A DNA stretch of 52,124 nucleotides from Methanobacteriota archaeon (GTDB lineage: Archaea > Halobacteriota > Methanomicrobia > Methanomicrobiales > Methanomicrobiaceae). The notes under the pieces were generated by a model, which was given only the letters and a program-made list of their open reading frames with translations, had not been told where the DNA came from and ran no database searches. Shown here piece by piece: positions 40,977-50,744 of this stretch. Location: the NCBI GenBank assembly GCA_016841665.1, contig JAENYT010000011.1:1-52124 (forward strand). Reading direction: 5' to 3'. Position 1 is the first letter of the stretch, and each line of letters begins with the position of its first letter. The translations under genes were made by a program, and so were the position numbers.

Positions 40977-42845
40977 TTATTGGGCTTCGGTATCGGAAGC
41001 CCTTTCGTTCTGGAATTTCTTTAACTCCCTCTCCCGCAGTACATTTCTCCGGATCTTGCCGGAGATGGTCTTGGGCAGCTCGTCCACGAACTCGATCGCC
41101 CGGGGGTACTTGTAGGGGGCGGTGGTCTTCTTGACGTGGTGCTGCAGCTCCTTGACGAGTGTGTCGGAGGGTTTGTTGCCCGGGGCGAGTATCACGTAGG
41201 CCTTGACGATCAGCCCGCGGATGACATCCGGCGATCCCACCACCGCCGCCTCCTGCACCGCCGGATGCTCGATGAGGGCGCTCTCCACCTCAAACGGGCC
41301 GATGCGATAGCCGCTGGCCTTGATCACGTCGTCGTCCCGGCCCACGAACCAGAAATAGCCGTCCTCATCTTTGTAGGCCTTGTCGCCGGTGTAGTACCAG
41401 TCGCCCGCAAAGACATGGCGGTTCTCCTCTTCGTTGTCAAGGTACTCCTTGAGGAGCCCTACGGGGCGGGGATTGAGGGCGATGGCGATGACCCCTTCCT
41501 CGTGCGGGCCCACGGGATTGGCGTTCTCGTCGAGGAGCTCCACCCTCCAGCCTGGCGAGGGCTTTCCCATCGACCCGTGCCTCGGCTCCATGCAGGGGAA
41601 GGTGCCCACACAGAGTACGGTCTCGGTCTGGCCATAGCCCTCATAGAGGGTCAGGCCCGTGGCGTCTTTCCATGCATGGATGACCTCGGGATTGAGCGGT
41701 TCACCCGCGGAGACGCAGTGGCGCAATGCATTGAAATCGAACTTGTCCAGGTCGGCGAGGATGAGCAGACGGTAGATGGTCGGCGGGGCGCAGAAGGTAG
41801 TGATCCCGTATTTCTCGATGAGGGGCAGGATCTCTGTTGCGTTGAACTTGCCCCTGATATCGTAGACGAAGATGCAGGCGCCCTCGATCCACTGCCCGTA
41901 GAGCTTGCCCCAGGCGCTCTTTGCCCACCCGGTATCGGAGAGGGTAAAGTGCAGGTCGGTGCTGCGCACATCGTGCCAGAACCGTGCGGTGATGATATGG
42001 CCGAGGGGATAGCTCTGGTCGTGGAGCACCATCTTGGCCTCGCCGGTGGTGCCGGAGGTGAAGAAGATGACCAGGGGATCGGTAGCCTTGGTGCTCTTCA
42101 GCCCGGGGAGCTTGGCGATCTTCGAGGAGACGGGGGCGGGGTAGTCGAGTTCGACGGGGTAGCTGATCCAGCCCTCGAGCCGGTCGTCGACGACCATCTT
42201 ACTCCCCAGCGAGGGGCACTCATCAAAGATCTTATCCACCTTGGGGGCGTTTTCGGCGTCGGTGATCACCATCTTGATATCCGCGGTGTCGATGCGGTAT
42301 TTGAGGTCCTTGGGGGTGAGCATGGTCGGCGCGGGGCAGTACACCGCCCCCATCTTGATCAGGGCGATGGTGAAGATCCACCACTCCGGGAGCCTGGGGA
42401 GCATGATCAGGACGCGATCGCCCTTGCTGATGTTGTACTTGATGAACATGTTCACGACCTGGTTCGAGAGCAGGGAGAGCTCGCGGAAGGTGAATTTCTT
42501 CTCCACGCCCTCCTGGTTCACCCAGATCATGGCCAGCTTGTTGCGGTCCTTACGTGCCCATGCATCGATCACATCAAACCCGAAATTGAAATATTCGGGC
42601 ACTTCGATGGAAAAATTCCTGTACGTTTCCTCATAATCGAGCATATTGTGGACATGCTTCTCATTCTTCTCGAAAATGGATTTATCACGATAGATTTCAG
42701 GTCTCGCTCCCGGATGCGCTCCGTTGTCCATGTACCGGGAACAGACATCGCTGATCCACTCGGAGCGTGACACTCCTTTCGTGCTGCACAGACTGTCGAT
42801 CTGCCGGGTCAGTGTATCATCCATCGTGACCGAGTATCGAACCAT
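40977..42845 (-). CDS. Acyl-CoA synthetase (AMP-forming) with N-terminal ribbon-helix-helix DNA-binding domain
   Basis: A 622-aa fusion. Residues 1-42 form a CopG/Arc-type RHH domain: strand RYSVTMDD, helix TLTRQIDSLCSTKG, then SRSEWISDVCSRYMDNG. A linker to about residue 65 leads to an ANL-superfamily synthetase like the MacS medium- or branched-chain acyl-CoA ligases: FFTSGTTGEAKMVLHD (P-loop), YEGYGQTE, YYTGDKAYKDEDGYFWFVGRDDDVIKASGYRIGPFEVE, and catalytic Lys in LPKTISGKIRR. Its neighbour at 43067-44734 is a paralogue without RHH. A perfect 12-bp palindrome stands 14 bp before ATG 42845. It may both make acyl-CoA and repress its own gene. The acid used is unknown; branched-chain acids or acetate are possible. 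Confidence 0.9.
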   Translation of the reverse strand: MVRYSVTMDDTLTRQIDSLCSTKGVSRSEWISDVCSRYMDNGAHPGARPEIYRDKSIFEKNEKHVHNMLDYEETYRNFSIEVPEYFNFGFDVIDAWARKDRNKLAMIWVNQEGVEKKFTFRELSLLSNQVVNMFIKYNISKGDRVLIMLPRLPEWWIFTIALIKMGAVYCPAPTMLTPKDLKYRIDTADIKMVITDAENAPKVDKIFDECPSLGSKMVVDDRLEGWISYPVELDYPAPVSSKIAKLPGLKSTKATDPLVIFFTSGTTGEAKMVLHDQSYPLGHIITARFWHDVRSTDLHFTLSDTGWAKSAWGKLYGQWIEGACIFVYDIRGKFNATEILPLIEKYGITTFCAPPTIYRLLILADLDKFDFNALRHCVSAGEPLNPEVIHAWKDATGLTLYEGYGQTETVLCVGTFPCMEPRHGSMGKPSPGWRVELLDENANPVGPHEEGVIAIALNPRPVGLLKEYLDNEEENRHVFAGDWYYTGDKAYKDEDGYFWFVGRDDDVIKASGYRIGPFEVESALIEHPAVQEAAVVGSPDVIRGLIVKAYVILAPGNKPSDTLVKELQHHVKKTTAPYKYPRAIEFVDELPKTISGKIRRNVLRERELKKFQNERASDTEAQ

Positions 42846-42858
42846 ACCATATCATAGA

Positions 42859-42870
42859 GTGGTGCACCAC
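42859..42870. promoter_or_regulatory. Perfect palindrome GTGGTGCACCAC, candidate RHH operator
   Basis: A 12-bp perfect inverted repeat starting 14 bp upstream of ATG 42845. Its right half, GCACCAC, occurs again at 42893-42899, spaced 29 bp. No clear TATA box is visible for this gene, so it might be read from the upstream paralogue or from a weak promoter near these sites. Confidence 0.45.
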
Positions 42871-43066
42871 ATTAGGGTTTGGATCCTTCCTCGCACCACA
42901 AAGGGCAGTTTCGGCCCGTAGTGTGATGTGGAGGGCGCAGGGTGGCCCATCGGTCGCGCACCAGCACGCTCGGTCACGAGTCGACGCATGGAGGGGAGAC
43001 GAAGGCGCGAGAACGCCAAAAACGGATTCTGCAGCCGGTCCTTGCGAATCCGGCCCGATGGCACGA

Positions 43067-44734
43067 TCAGTCGGTACTTTCGTTCTTTTTCAGTTCTATA
43101 TCCCGCAGGACATTGCGCTTGATCTTGCCGGATAAGGTCTTGGGCAGCTCGTCCACGAACTCGATCGCCCGGGGGTACTTGTAGGGGGCGGTGATGTGTT
43201 TGACGTGGGTCTGCAGCTCCTTCACCAGCTCCTCGCTCGGTTCATACCCCTCGTTGAGCACCACGAACGCTTTGACGATCATTCCTCTGATCAGGTCGGG
43301 CGAACCCACCACCGCGGACTCCTGCACCGCGGGATGCTCGAGCAGGGCGCTCTCCACCTCGAACGGGCCGATACGGTAGCCGCTGGCCTTGATCACGTCG
43401 TCGTCCCGGCCCACGAACCAGTAGTAGCCGTCCTCGTCCCGGTAGGCCTTGTCGCCGGTATAGTAGTAGCCGTTCACGAACGACTCCGCGTTCGCCGCCT
43501 CGTTGTCGAGGTACCTGACGAAGAGGCCGGGAGGCCGCGGATCGAGGCTGATGGCGATCCTTCCCTCCTCGTGATCCCCGACCGGGTTTCCTTCCTCGTC
43601 GTGGAGCTCCACGTGCCACCCGGGCGAAGGTTTGCCCATGGATCCTGGTTTGGTCGGCATGCAGGGGAAGGCGGCGATGGCGCAGGCCGTTTCGGTCTGC
43701 CCATAGCCCTCGTAGATGGATAGTCCGGTCCCCTCCTTCCAGACGCGGATAACCTCCGGGTTGAGCGGTTCGCCTGCACTGCTGCAGTGCCGCAGTTCGG
43801 CAAGGTCGAACCGGGAGAGATCGGCGAGGATGAGCATGCGGTAGACCGTCGGGGGCGCACAGAACGTGGTCACCTCGTATTTGTCCAGGAGCGGCAGGAT
43901 TTCGGTCGCCTTGAACTTCCCCCGCGCATCGTAGACGAACATGCAGGCGCCCTCGATCCACTGCCCGAAGATCTTTCCCCAGGCGCACTTCGCCCAGCCG
44001 GTATCCGAGAAGGTGAAGTGCAGGTCGGTGCTGCGCACGTCGTGCCAGAAGCGGGCGGTGACGATGTGGCCGAGGGGATAGCTCTGGTCGTGGAGCACCA
44101 TCTTGGCCTCGCCGGTGGTGCCGGAGGTGAAGTAGATGAGCATCGGGTCGGTCGCCTTGGTCTTTCTCTCCACCGGCATGCTCACCGAGCGGTGCGAAAC
44201 CGGCGCAGGATAGAGGAGCTCCCACGGGAAACTGGCCCAACCGGGCAGTTCCCCGTCCGCGAGGAACCGGGCGGTCAGGGAGGGGCATTTGCTGCAGATC
44301 TCCTCGACCTTCTCCGCATTTTCAAGATCGGTGATGATCATCTTGAATTTGCCCGCGTTGACCCGGTATTTGATATCGTGGGGGGTCAGCATCGTCGGGC
44401 AGGGGCAGAAGACCGCACCCAGCTTGATCAGGGCGATGACAAAGATCCACCATTCGGGCACCCGGGGGAGCATTATCATGACCCGGTCGCCTTTTTTGAT
44501 CCCGTACTTGAGCAGGATGTTCGCCGCGGAATTGGAGAGGTTCATCATATCGCGGAAGGAGAACTTCTTCTCCATCCCCTCCTGGTTCACCCAGATCATG
44601 GCCAGCTTGTTGCGATCCCGTTTTGCCCACGCATCGATAACGTCGTAGCCGAAGTTGTAGTAATCGGGCGCGTCAATGGAAAAATGGGCATACGCCTCTT
44701 CATAATCCTGCAAATTGTGCTCGGTGTCCACCAT
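43067..44734 (-). CDS. Acyl-CoA synthetase (AMP-forming), MacS-like, without RHH domain
   Basis: A 555-aa ANL-superfamily ligase nearly collinear with the catalytic part of the gene at 40977-42845. Motifs are YFTSGTTGEAKMVLHD, YEGYGQTE, YYTGDKAYRDEDGYYWFVGRDDDVIKASGYRIGPFEVE and LPKTLSGKIKR. Start ATG 44734 (MVDTEHNLQDYEEAY) is chosen, as upstream in-frame residues overlap the divergent TBP promoter and look non-coding. Long stretches of near-identical DNA show a recent tandem duplication or gene conversion. It activates a short or branched carboxylic acid with ATP and CoA. Confidence 0.92.
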   Translation of the reverse strand: MVDTEHNLQDYEEAYAHFSIDAPDYYNFGYDVIDAWAKRDRNKLAMIWVNQEGMEKKFSFRDMMNLSNSAANILLKYGIKKGDRVMIMLPRVPEWWIFVIALIKLGAVFCPCPTMLTPHDIKYRVNAGKFKMIITDLENAEKVEEICSKCPSLTARFLADGELPGWASFPWELLYPAPVSHRSVSMPVERKTKATDPMLIYFTSGTTGEAKMVLHDQSYPLGHIVTARFWHDVRSTDLHFTFSDTGWAKCAWGKIFGQWIEGACMFVYDARGKFKATEILPLLDKYEVTTFCAPPTVYRMLILADLSRFDLAELRHCSSAGEPLNPEVIRVWKEGTGLSIYEGYGQTETACAIAAFPCMPTKPGSMGKPSPGWHVELHDEEGNPVGDHEEGRIAISLDPRPPGLFVRYLDNEAANAESFVNGYYYTGDKAYRDEDGYYWFVGRDDDVIKASGYRIGPFEVESALLEHPAVQESAVVGSPDLIRGMIVKAFVVLNEGYEPSEELVKELQTHVKHITAPYKYPRAIEFVDELPKTLSGKIKRNVLRDIELKKNESTD

Positions 44735-44865
44735 AGTTTCCTTAGTAGTTTCGGAGGGAAACCATAAAAGATCATGGCAGGGAAAAACCAGATTCCCCGG
44801 GATTTTCGGGCACCATAAAGGTTCGCAGTTAGTATTATCGTTTGCAACGCAGAACACATACTTCG

Positions 44866-45420
44866 ATGGTTGAAAAGAGCTATGCCTCATTAAAAATTGA
44901 AAATATTGTAGCTTCCGGGGTCATTGCGGATGCCATCAACCTCGAAGAGGTCTCCCAGAAAATTGAAAACTGTGAACTCAATACCAAGCGATTTCCGGGT
45001 GCGGTGTTCCGCATTGAAAATCCAAAAATGGCATCGCTCATTTTTTCCTCCGGAAAAATCGTCCTCACCGGCCTGCGGAACCGTGAAGACCTCCAGAAAG
45101 GCCTCAATATTGTTGTCCAGGCGCTCAAAGAATCAGGAATGGACACCTACGATATCCCGCAGGTGAAGATCACCAATATTGTCTGCTCGTACGATATCGG
45201 CAAGTACATCAACCTCAACAAGGTGGTCATAACCCTCAACCTGGAAAATATCGAGTACGAACCCGAACAGTTCCCCGGGCTGGTCTACCGCCTCCAGGAC
45301 CCGAAAATTGTGGCACTGCTCTTCTCATCCGGCAAGATCATCCTCACCGGCGGGAAAAATATGGAAGATATCAGGCGGGGCCTGGATGTCCTCGAGGACC
45401 GGCTTGAACATATTATGTAG
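44866..45420 (+). CDS. tbp: TATA-box-binding protein (TBP)
   Basis: A 184-aa archaeal basal transcription factor. Two direct-repeat saddle halves are seen: KIENIVASGVIADAINLEEV...FPGAVFRI..PKMASLIFSSGKIVLTGLR and KITNIVCSYDIGKYINLNKV...FPGLVYRLQDPKIVALLFSSGKIILTGGK. It binds TATA boxes and recruits TFB and RNA polymerase. ATG 44866 (MVEKSYASLKIENIV) agrees with family starts; the TTG at 44842 is unlikely. It diverges from the acyl-CoA synthetase gene. Confidence 0.97.
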   Translation: MVEKSYASLKIENIVASGVIADAINLEEVSQKIENCELNTKRFPGAVFRIENPKMASLIFSSGKIVLTGLRNREDLQKGLNIVVQALKESGMDTYDIPQVKITNIVCSYDIGKYINLNKVVITLNLENIEYEPEQFPGLVYRLQDPKIVALLFSSGKIILTGGKNMEDIRRGLDVLEDRLEHIM

Positions 45421-45433
45421 GGCGAAAAATCCC

Positions 45434-48166
45434 TCACCAGAACCGGTGAGTGCGGACATAATTGCGTTCCGCCTTCAGGATTTCCGTATAGAATGCATCC
45501 CCCTCGGCGAATGTCCCGAGGATCCGCGAGGCGATCTCGGGGCCGACCCCGCGGGCTGCGAGGGCGACCACCGCTTTTTTCCCGCTCGAGAGCACGATAT
45601 TTGCGTTTCTGAGCATCCGCTGCTCTATGCTCCGCTCTTCATCGCTCTTTGATTTCTTTTTGATTTTGGCGATCTCTCCTTCCTCCCACGGCTTGACGGC
45701 GGCAATCAGCCGCGCCCCGCAGAGGGGGCATTGCGGGACCTCCGACACCCGTTCCACGGCGGTCTTCGATTTCCACTGCCGGCAGTGCATGCAGAAGAGG
45801 ACCACGTGGTCGCGGGCAAGCCGCCGCTTCAGGGTCCCGATGACCGCCTGGTCGTGGCCCGGGGGAGGCACGAGGTCCTTTGAGGAGAAGAGCCCCTCCC
45901 TGCCCAGGAGGCTGAGCCTGCCGCGGACAAGGTCCCTCTTTCCGGCCCTGATATCCCGGACGATCGCTTCCGCCCCGGCGATATCCATATAGGCGCAGAA
46001 GAGCTCCCGGTAGGCTTCACGCTGGATGACCGTGTTGTCGAAGATATCGATGAGCCGGTGGATGCTGATATGGGTATAGTCCGCATCCATGTCGATCGCC
46101 CCGAATTTCTTGGCGATCTGGACCAGTTTCCACTTGAGCAGCGCCGTGCGCTTGAGGGAGATGGTGAGCAGGGGTTCGAGATGTTCAGGTTCGAGCGCCT
46201 CGAGCACCTCCGCCACGTCGGGGGCGCCGAGGGTGGGCGGCAGCTTGAAGAAGATGCGGTAGGCCCCCACCTCGATGCCCACCGAGGACCCGGACCGTGC
46301 CGAGATCAGGCTCGAAACCACCCTGGCCAGCGCTTCGTTGGCCTTGTGGCCTGCGCAGAGGTTGACCACCACCCCCTCGTCGGACTGCTCGATGGTGATC
46401 CGCTGATCGGAGGGGAGGGGGAGGCCCTCGTCGTCGATCCGCCCGAACATACCCTGGAGGTAGGCGCGGGCGGCATCGTCCACCGGGTAGGGATCGAGAT
46501 CGCGTGTCCGGCGGAGCGCCCCGACCTCCTCGGCTACGGAGAAGGGTACCGGGATCTGTTCGCCCTCCCACGAGGGGAGCTCGCCCCGGGCGTGCTTCGC
46601 CTGTTCCACCATGATCCTCCCCCCATCCTCGATGTCCAGCACCCGCCACTGCTGGCCCTTGGTGATGAAGACCGCACCGGTGTGGATCCACCCCACCACA
46701 AACGATTCGTCGAGCGTCCCCACCGTGCGCCTCGATACGATATCGAAGACGGTCATCTTGCGTTCGTCATGGATCATGGAGAGATTGGAGGAGAGGTAGA
46801 CCCGGCTCCGGCCGGTGCGCACGATCCTGTCGCCGTCGAAGCGGATCAGGCGGTGCACCGCCATCTGCCGGCACACCTCATCGAGCAGTTCCCCGCAATC
46901 CGCAAAGCAGGCCGATCCCTCGATGATGCACCGGGCGGCGGCGAGGGAGAGCTCGCCGTACTCGACCGCCAGGGCCGCCACCTGATTGGCAAGGACGTCT
47001 GCGGCGTGGTGCTGGAGGGTGACCTTTTCGCACTCGTTTGCCTTCGCCTTGCGGGCGATGACCAGCGATTCGGCGAGATCGTCAAACCCGGTGCAGAGGA
47101 TCGTGCCCCTCGATACCGTATCGATCCGGTGCCCTGCACGCCCCACCCGTTGCACGAGCCGGGCGACCTCGCGAGGCGAGCCGAACTGGAGAACGTGCTC
47201 CACGTGCCCGATATCGATCCCCAGCTCCATCGACGAGGTGCAGATGAGGGTGGAGAGATCGTGCCGCTTGAACTTCTCTTCGGCATCGATGCGCACCTCT
47301 TTGGAGAGCGACCCGTGGTGCACCTCCACATCGCCCCGCGCATAGAGCTGGTGGCCGAGCGCCTCGGCGGTGACGCGGGTGTTGACGAAGAGGAGCGTCG
47401 AGGGGTGGCGGTCGAGCTGCCCCGCAACGCCCTTCACCTGGTGGGAGAATTCCTCGCCAACGCAACTGACGCCGATATCGAGGTGCGGGGCGACCGGGAT
47501 ATGCACCAGCGCATACGGCCGATCGCCGCAGAGGAACCCGGCAACGGTTTCCGGGTTGCCGACGGTGGCCGAGAGGGCGACCCGCTGGAACTCTCCGGCA
47601 TAGGGGACGAGGCGCTCGAGGGCCACCGACAGCTGGGCACCGCGCTTGCTCCCCGCCAGTTCGTGGATCTCGTCGACGATCACGTAGCGCACATTGCGAA
47701 GGTGGTCCCGCAGCCGTTTGCCCATGAACAGCGCCTGCAGCGTCTCGGGCGTGGTGATGAGGAGATCGGGCGGGTTGAGCGCCTGCTTTCTCCGCTCGTG
47801 CTGGGGGGTGTCGCCGTGCCTGACGCCGACACGGATCCCGAGCTCGCCGCACCACCACTGCAGGCGTGCGAGGATGTCCCGGTTGAGCGCTCGCAGCGGG
47901 GTGATATAGAGCGCTTTGATCCCCCGCCCTTGTGCGGAGAGCAGGGCGTTGAAGACGGGGATCATGGCGCTCTCGGTCTTTCCGGTCCCCGTGGGGGCAA
48001 TGAGGAGCACGTTTTGTTCCTCGAGGATGGGGGGTATGGCCTGCTTTTGGGCATCGGAAAGATCGGTGAAGCCCCGCCGGGCGATGACCTCGCGGACCCG
48101 CTCATCGAGCCGGGCCAGCACCGGACTGGAGTGTGAGTCCTTCGAGGCTGTCGATATAGGTTCCAT
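45434..48166 (-). CDS. Lhr-type superfamily 2 helicase (Lhr-core/aLhr)
   Basis: A 910-aa DEAD/DEAH-family helicase. Motifs include the Q-like SDAQKQAIPPIL, Walker A APTGTGKTES, DEIHE (box II), SATVGN (III), and RVGRAGHRID (VI), followed by winged-helix and Lhr-specific domains. A zinc-ribbon-like CMHCRQWKS...CPLCGARL lies near the C terminus, then an HhH-like ARGVGPEIASRILGTF. Lhr proteins unwind RNA-DNA hybrids and forks in DNA repair. It overlaps the phosphoesterase gene by 65 nt, a coupling also seen in bacteria. Confidence 0.92.
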   Translation of the reverse strand: MEPISTASKDSHSSPVLARLDERVREVIARRGFTDLSDAQKQAIPPILEEQNVLLIAPTGTGKTESAMIPVFNALLSAQGRGIKALYITPLRALNRDILARLQWWCGELGIRVGVRHGDTPQHERRKQALNPPDLLITTPETLQALFMGKRLRDHLRNVRYVIVDEIHELAGSKRGAQLSVALERLVPYAGEFQRVALSATVGNPETVAGFLCGDRPYALVHIPVAPHLDIGVSCVGEEFSHQVKGVAGQLDRHPSTLLFVNTRVTAEALGHQLYARGDVEVHHGSLSKEVRIDAEEKFKRHDLSTLICTSSMELGIDIGHVEHVLQFGSPREVARLVQRVGRAGHRIDTVSRGTILCTGFDDLAESLVIARKAKANECEKVTLQHHAADVLANQVAALAVEYGELSLAAARCIIEGSACFADCGELLDEVCRQMAVHRLIRFDGDRIVRTGRSRVYLSSNLSMIHDERKMTVFDIVSRRTVGTLDESFVVGWIHTGAVFITKGQQWRVLDIEDGGRIMVEQAKHARGELPSWEGEQIPVPFSVAEEVGALRRTRDLDPYPVDDAARAYLQGMFGRIDDEGLPLPSDQRITIEQSDEGVVVNLCAGHKANEALARVVSSLISARSGSSVGIEVGAYRIFFKLPPTLGAPDVAEVLEALEPEHLEPLLTISLKRTALLKWKLVQIAKKFGAIDMDADYTHISIHRLIDIFDNTVIQREAYRELFCAYMDIAGAEAIVRDIRAGKRDLVRGRLSLLGREGLFSSKDLVPPPGHDQAVIGTLKRRLARDHVVLFCMHCRQWKSKTAVERVSEVPQCPLCGARLIAAVKPWEEGEIAKIKKKSKSDEERSIEQRMLRNANIVLSSGKKAVVALAARGVGPEIASRILGTFAEGDAFYTEILKAERNYVRTHRFW

Positions 48167-48875
48167 CTTTGAGAAACACCTCTGCGCTCTCCTCCCTGAT
48201 GAAGCGGGAGAGAGGGCTCATCCTGCTTGTTCTGATCTGCGTAACATCGAGCCCTCCCGCGAGTTCAAAAAATGCCGGCACAAAGAGGGCCCGCGTCGGG
48301 CTGTCCGCCGGTGCATGCCCCCCATCCCCGAAGCAACTGTCGTCGATCTCGGCGAGCAGGTAGGCGGGGTGGGCGCGAAGGGCGCACCCCACCTCGTCGT
48401 GGAGGTGGACGACCGGGTGGTGGTGGCCCACGACGAGCAGGTGGCCAGCAAGTGCGCCTGCCGGAGCGGTATGCCCGTGCAGGTAGCCGGTGCCGTCGAT
48501 GACCACCCCATCCTTGGGTAGCAGCTCGTCATCCGCCAAAAACCGTTCCAGCCCCATGTCGTGGTTGCCCGGCACCACGCGCACATCAGTGAGCCGCCGG
48601 AACGCGGCGAGGATCTCGGGGAGCTCCCGCAGCTCCTGCCGGTTCGTAAAGGGGATGCTGTGTTTGACGTCCCCGAGCAGGAGGAGGATGTCGGGATCAG
48701 CCGCCTCGACGCAGGAACGTACCCGCGCCATGCGATCGGTGCTGTTGCTGGGTATGTGCACCCCCCTGCGGGCGAATTCAGCCTCCGCACCGAAATGGAG
48801 GTCGGCAACCACGAGAATGCGAAGCCTCCCCTCCACGACCAGTGCGGGGCCTTCGGGTAGAAATATCGGGTTCAT
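48102..48875 (-). CDS. Lhr-associated metallophosphoesterase
   Basis: A 257-aa calcineurin-type phosphoesterase. Metal-ligand motifs are VVADLHFGAE near residue 24, LLLGDVKHS near 66, VVPGNHD near 100, and VGHHHPVVH near 150. The family sits next to Lhr helicases and is thought to process DNA or RNA ends. It overlaps the Lhr-like gene by 65 nt and lies 7 nt after the RPA-like gene, so the three form one operon. The distal region (NPIFLPEGPALVVEGR) is typical of these proteins. Confidence 0.88.
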   Translation of the reverse strand: MNPIFLPEGPALVVEGRLRILVVADLHFGAEAEFARRGVHIPSNSTDRMARVRSCVEAADPDILLLLGDVKHSIPFTNRQELRELPEILAAFRRLTDVRVVPGNHDMGLERFLADDELLPKDGVVIDGTGYLHGHTAPAGALAGHLLVVGHHHPVVHLHDEVGCALRAHPAYLLAEIDDSCFGDGGHAPADSPTRALFVPAFFELAGGLDVTQIRTSRMSPLSRFIREESAEVFLKDGTYIDSLEGLTLQSGAGPAR

Positions 48876-48882
48876 GCCACGG

Positions 48883-49599
48883 CTACAGCAGTTTCACGTA
48901 TCCTGTCGTGGGCGCATAACAGTCCCCCTCCGCACGCAGCTCGTCGACGATCCTGCGAACCGCCTCCTCCGAGAGACCGTGCTTCAGCCCGGATTCTACC
49001 AGCACGTCCACCGGCATCCCCCGCGGGCCGCTTCCTCCTGCGAGGATCTCCATGACCACCTGCCGGGTGTCGATCGTGACCGCAGGCCCTTCATTCTCTC
49101 CTGTATGCACGGTCTCGAGCGCCGACCGGACCATCGCCGCAATTTCCGGGATGTACTCGGATGGTGCAGGGCTCGGGGAGTTAATCTCTTCAAGACGGTC
49201 GAGGGTGTGCTCTGCGGTCACCAGCACCCAGAGATCACGCGAGCGACGCGTCGCCGGGGCGATGCTCTCGGGGACGAGGGAGAACTGCGGTTGCGAGGAT
49301 GCATTGCGGGCCCTGACCGCGCACGTCACCGCCACGAAGGCAGGAGGCGTGATGCTGCGCAGCCGGTCGAACACCGCAGGCTGGTCGGGATACGCGGATA
49401 TCAGGAACGTACCGGTGGGATCGGCAATCCGCGCCTCGATGCGCCCGGAATGCTCGCGGACCTCCGTGCACGCCCCCACGATGAACAGCCGTCCGCACCC
49501 GCCGGAGGGGGTGAGCAGCACCAGACCGGCACCATCATCTACGACCCTCGATCCCTGAAGCGTGAGTTCGCCTGCGAATACCCGCGTCGCCGCCTGCAT
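48883..49599 (-). CDS. RPA-associated/RPA32-like single-strand DNA-binding protein
   Basis: A 238-aa protein similar to the archaeal RPA-associated family (COG3390). An OB-fold region (about 1-130) includes [13 protein letters not shown] and [23 protein letters not shown]; the C-terminal third (about 165-238) is a winged-helix with [24 protein letters not shown] and [12 protein letters not shown]. It likely binds ssDNA with RPA in replication and repair. ATG 49599 ([12 protein letters not shown]) fits; a longer reading overlaps the rfcS leader. First gene of the RPA-phosphoesterase-Lhr operon. Confidence 0.75.
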   Translation of the reverse strand: MQAATRVFAGELTLQGSRVVDDGAGLVLLTPSGGCGRLFIVGACTEVREHSGRIEARIADPTGTFLISAYPDQPAVFDRLRSITPPAFVAVTCAVRARNASSQPQFSLVPESIAPATRRSRDLWVLVTAEHTLDRLEEINSPSPAPSEYIPEIAAMVRSALETVHTGENEGPAVTIDTRQVVMEILAGGSGPRGMPVDVLVESGLKHGLSEEAVRRIVDELRAEGDCYAPTTGYVKLL

Positions 49600-49763
49600 G
49601 CACAATCCCTGCCCGTAACGATTACACGCTCTATTGGTGGTGCCACGCAAAAAGGATAGGTGAAGGGGCAGCAGCACCAGGCTTGATGCCGCACACATTC
49701 ACCCTCCGCCGGGCATGCTTATTGACTACACTTATCGATACACAGGTGCTAAGGTTTGAGTAC

Positions 49764-50741
49764 ATGGAGGATACCCACACCATCTGGATCGAGAAGTACC
49801 GACCGGTTCAACTGGCAGATATGGTGGGACAGAAGGAGATCGTCCGTCGCCTGCAGAGTTATGTAAAAAGCGGGAGCCTTCCCCACCTGCTCTTCACCGG
49901 GCCGGCAGGGATCGGCAAGACCACCGCGGCGGTCGCCCTTGCACGGGAATTTTTCGGGGATACGTGGCAGATGAATTTCCGGGAACTGAACGCATCCGAC
50001 GAGCGGGGGATCGACGTGGTGCGCAACCAGATCAAGCAGTTCGCGAGGACATCGCCGCTCGGCGGTGCGGAGTTCAAGATCCTCTTTCTGGACGAGGCCG
50101 ATGCGCTCACGCCGGATGCACAGGCCGCCCTGCGCCGCACCATGGAAAACTTTGCCCAGAACTGCCGGTTTATCCTCTCCTGCAACTATTCGTCGAAGAT
50201 CATCGACCCGATCCAGAGCAGGTGTGCCATCTACCGCTTCAAGCCCCTCGACGAGGAGGCCGTTGCCGAAGAGGTGCGCCGCATCGCCGGCAGGGAAGGC
50301 CTCGACGTGAACGAGGAGGCGATGCGGGCCATCATCTACGTTGCGCAGGGGGATATGCGCAAGGCCATCAATGCCCTGCAGGGTGCGGCGATCATCAGCC
50401 GCGAGATCACCGGGGCCATGATCTACGAGATCACCTCCACCGCCCGCCCCGAAGAGATCGCCGAGCTCGTGGATATCATCCTGGAAGGGGATTTCGAGGG
50501 GGCCGAGCGCGTGCTCTACCGGCTCACCCAGGAGCGGGGGCTTGCGCCAAACGAGCTGATCAACCAGATCTACCGGGCGGCTGTCAACCACCCCATGGAC
50601 AGGAAGGTCAAGGTGGCCATCATCAGCCATCTGGGAGAGGCCGATTTCCGCCTCAGCGAGGGGGCTTCCAGCGACATCCAGATGGAGGCCATGCTCGCAC
50701 AGTGCGTGCTGAGTGCACATGAGCACCGTAGCAATCGATAA
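49764..50741 (+). CDS. rfcS: Replication factor C small subunit
   Basis: A 325-aa AAA+ clamp-loader subunit that loads PCNA. Features are [17 protein letters not shown], Walker [14 protein letters not shown] near residue 45, [21 protein letters not shown] (Walker B, near 110), [21 protein letters not shown] (arginine finger). Start ATG 49764 is preferred; the longer reading begins at ATG 49683 and covers the presumed promoter. No intein is present, although some archaeal rfcS genes carry them. It precedes mcm in the same direction. Confidence 0.96.
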   Translation: MEDTHTIWIEKYRPVQLADMVGQKEIVRRLQSYVKSGSLPHLLFTGPAGIGKTTAAVALAREFFGDTWQMNFRELNASDERGIDVVRNQIKQFARTSPLGGAEFKILFLDEADALTPDAQAALRRTMENFAQNCRFILSCNYSSKIIDPIQSRCAIYRFKPLDEEAVAEEVRRIAGREGLDVNEEAMRAIIYVAQGDMRKAINALQGAAIISREITGAMIYEITSTARPEEIAELVDIILEGDFEGAERVLYRLTQERGLAPNELINQIYRAAVNHPMDRKVKVAIISHLGEADFRLSEGASSDIQMEAMLAQCVLSAHEHRSNR

Positions 50742-50744
50742 TTC

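Noticed and set aside
46058-48136. Long open frame antisense to the Lhr-type helicase (692 codons)
   Set aside because: It is a mirror frame of a clear helicase gene with no motif of its own.
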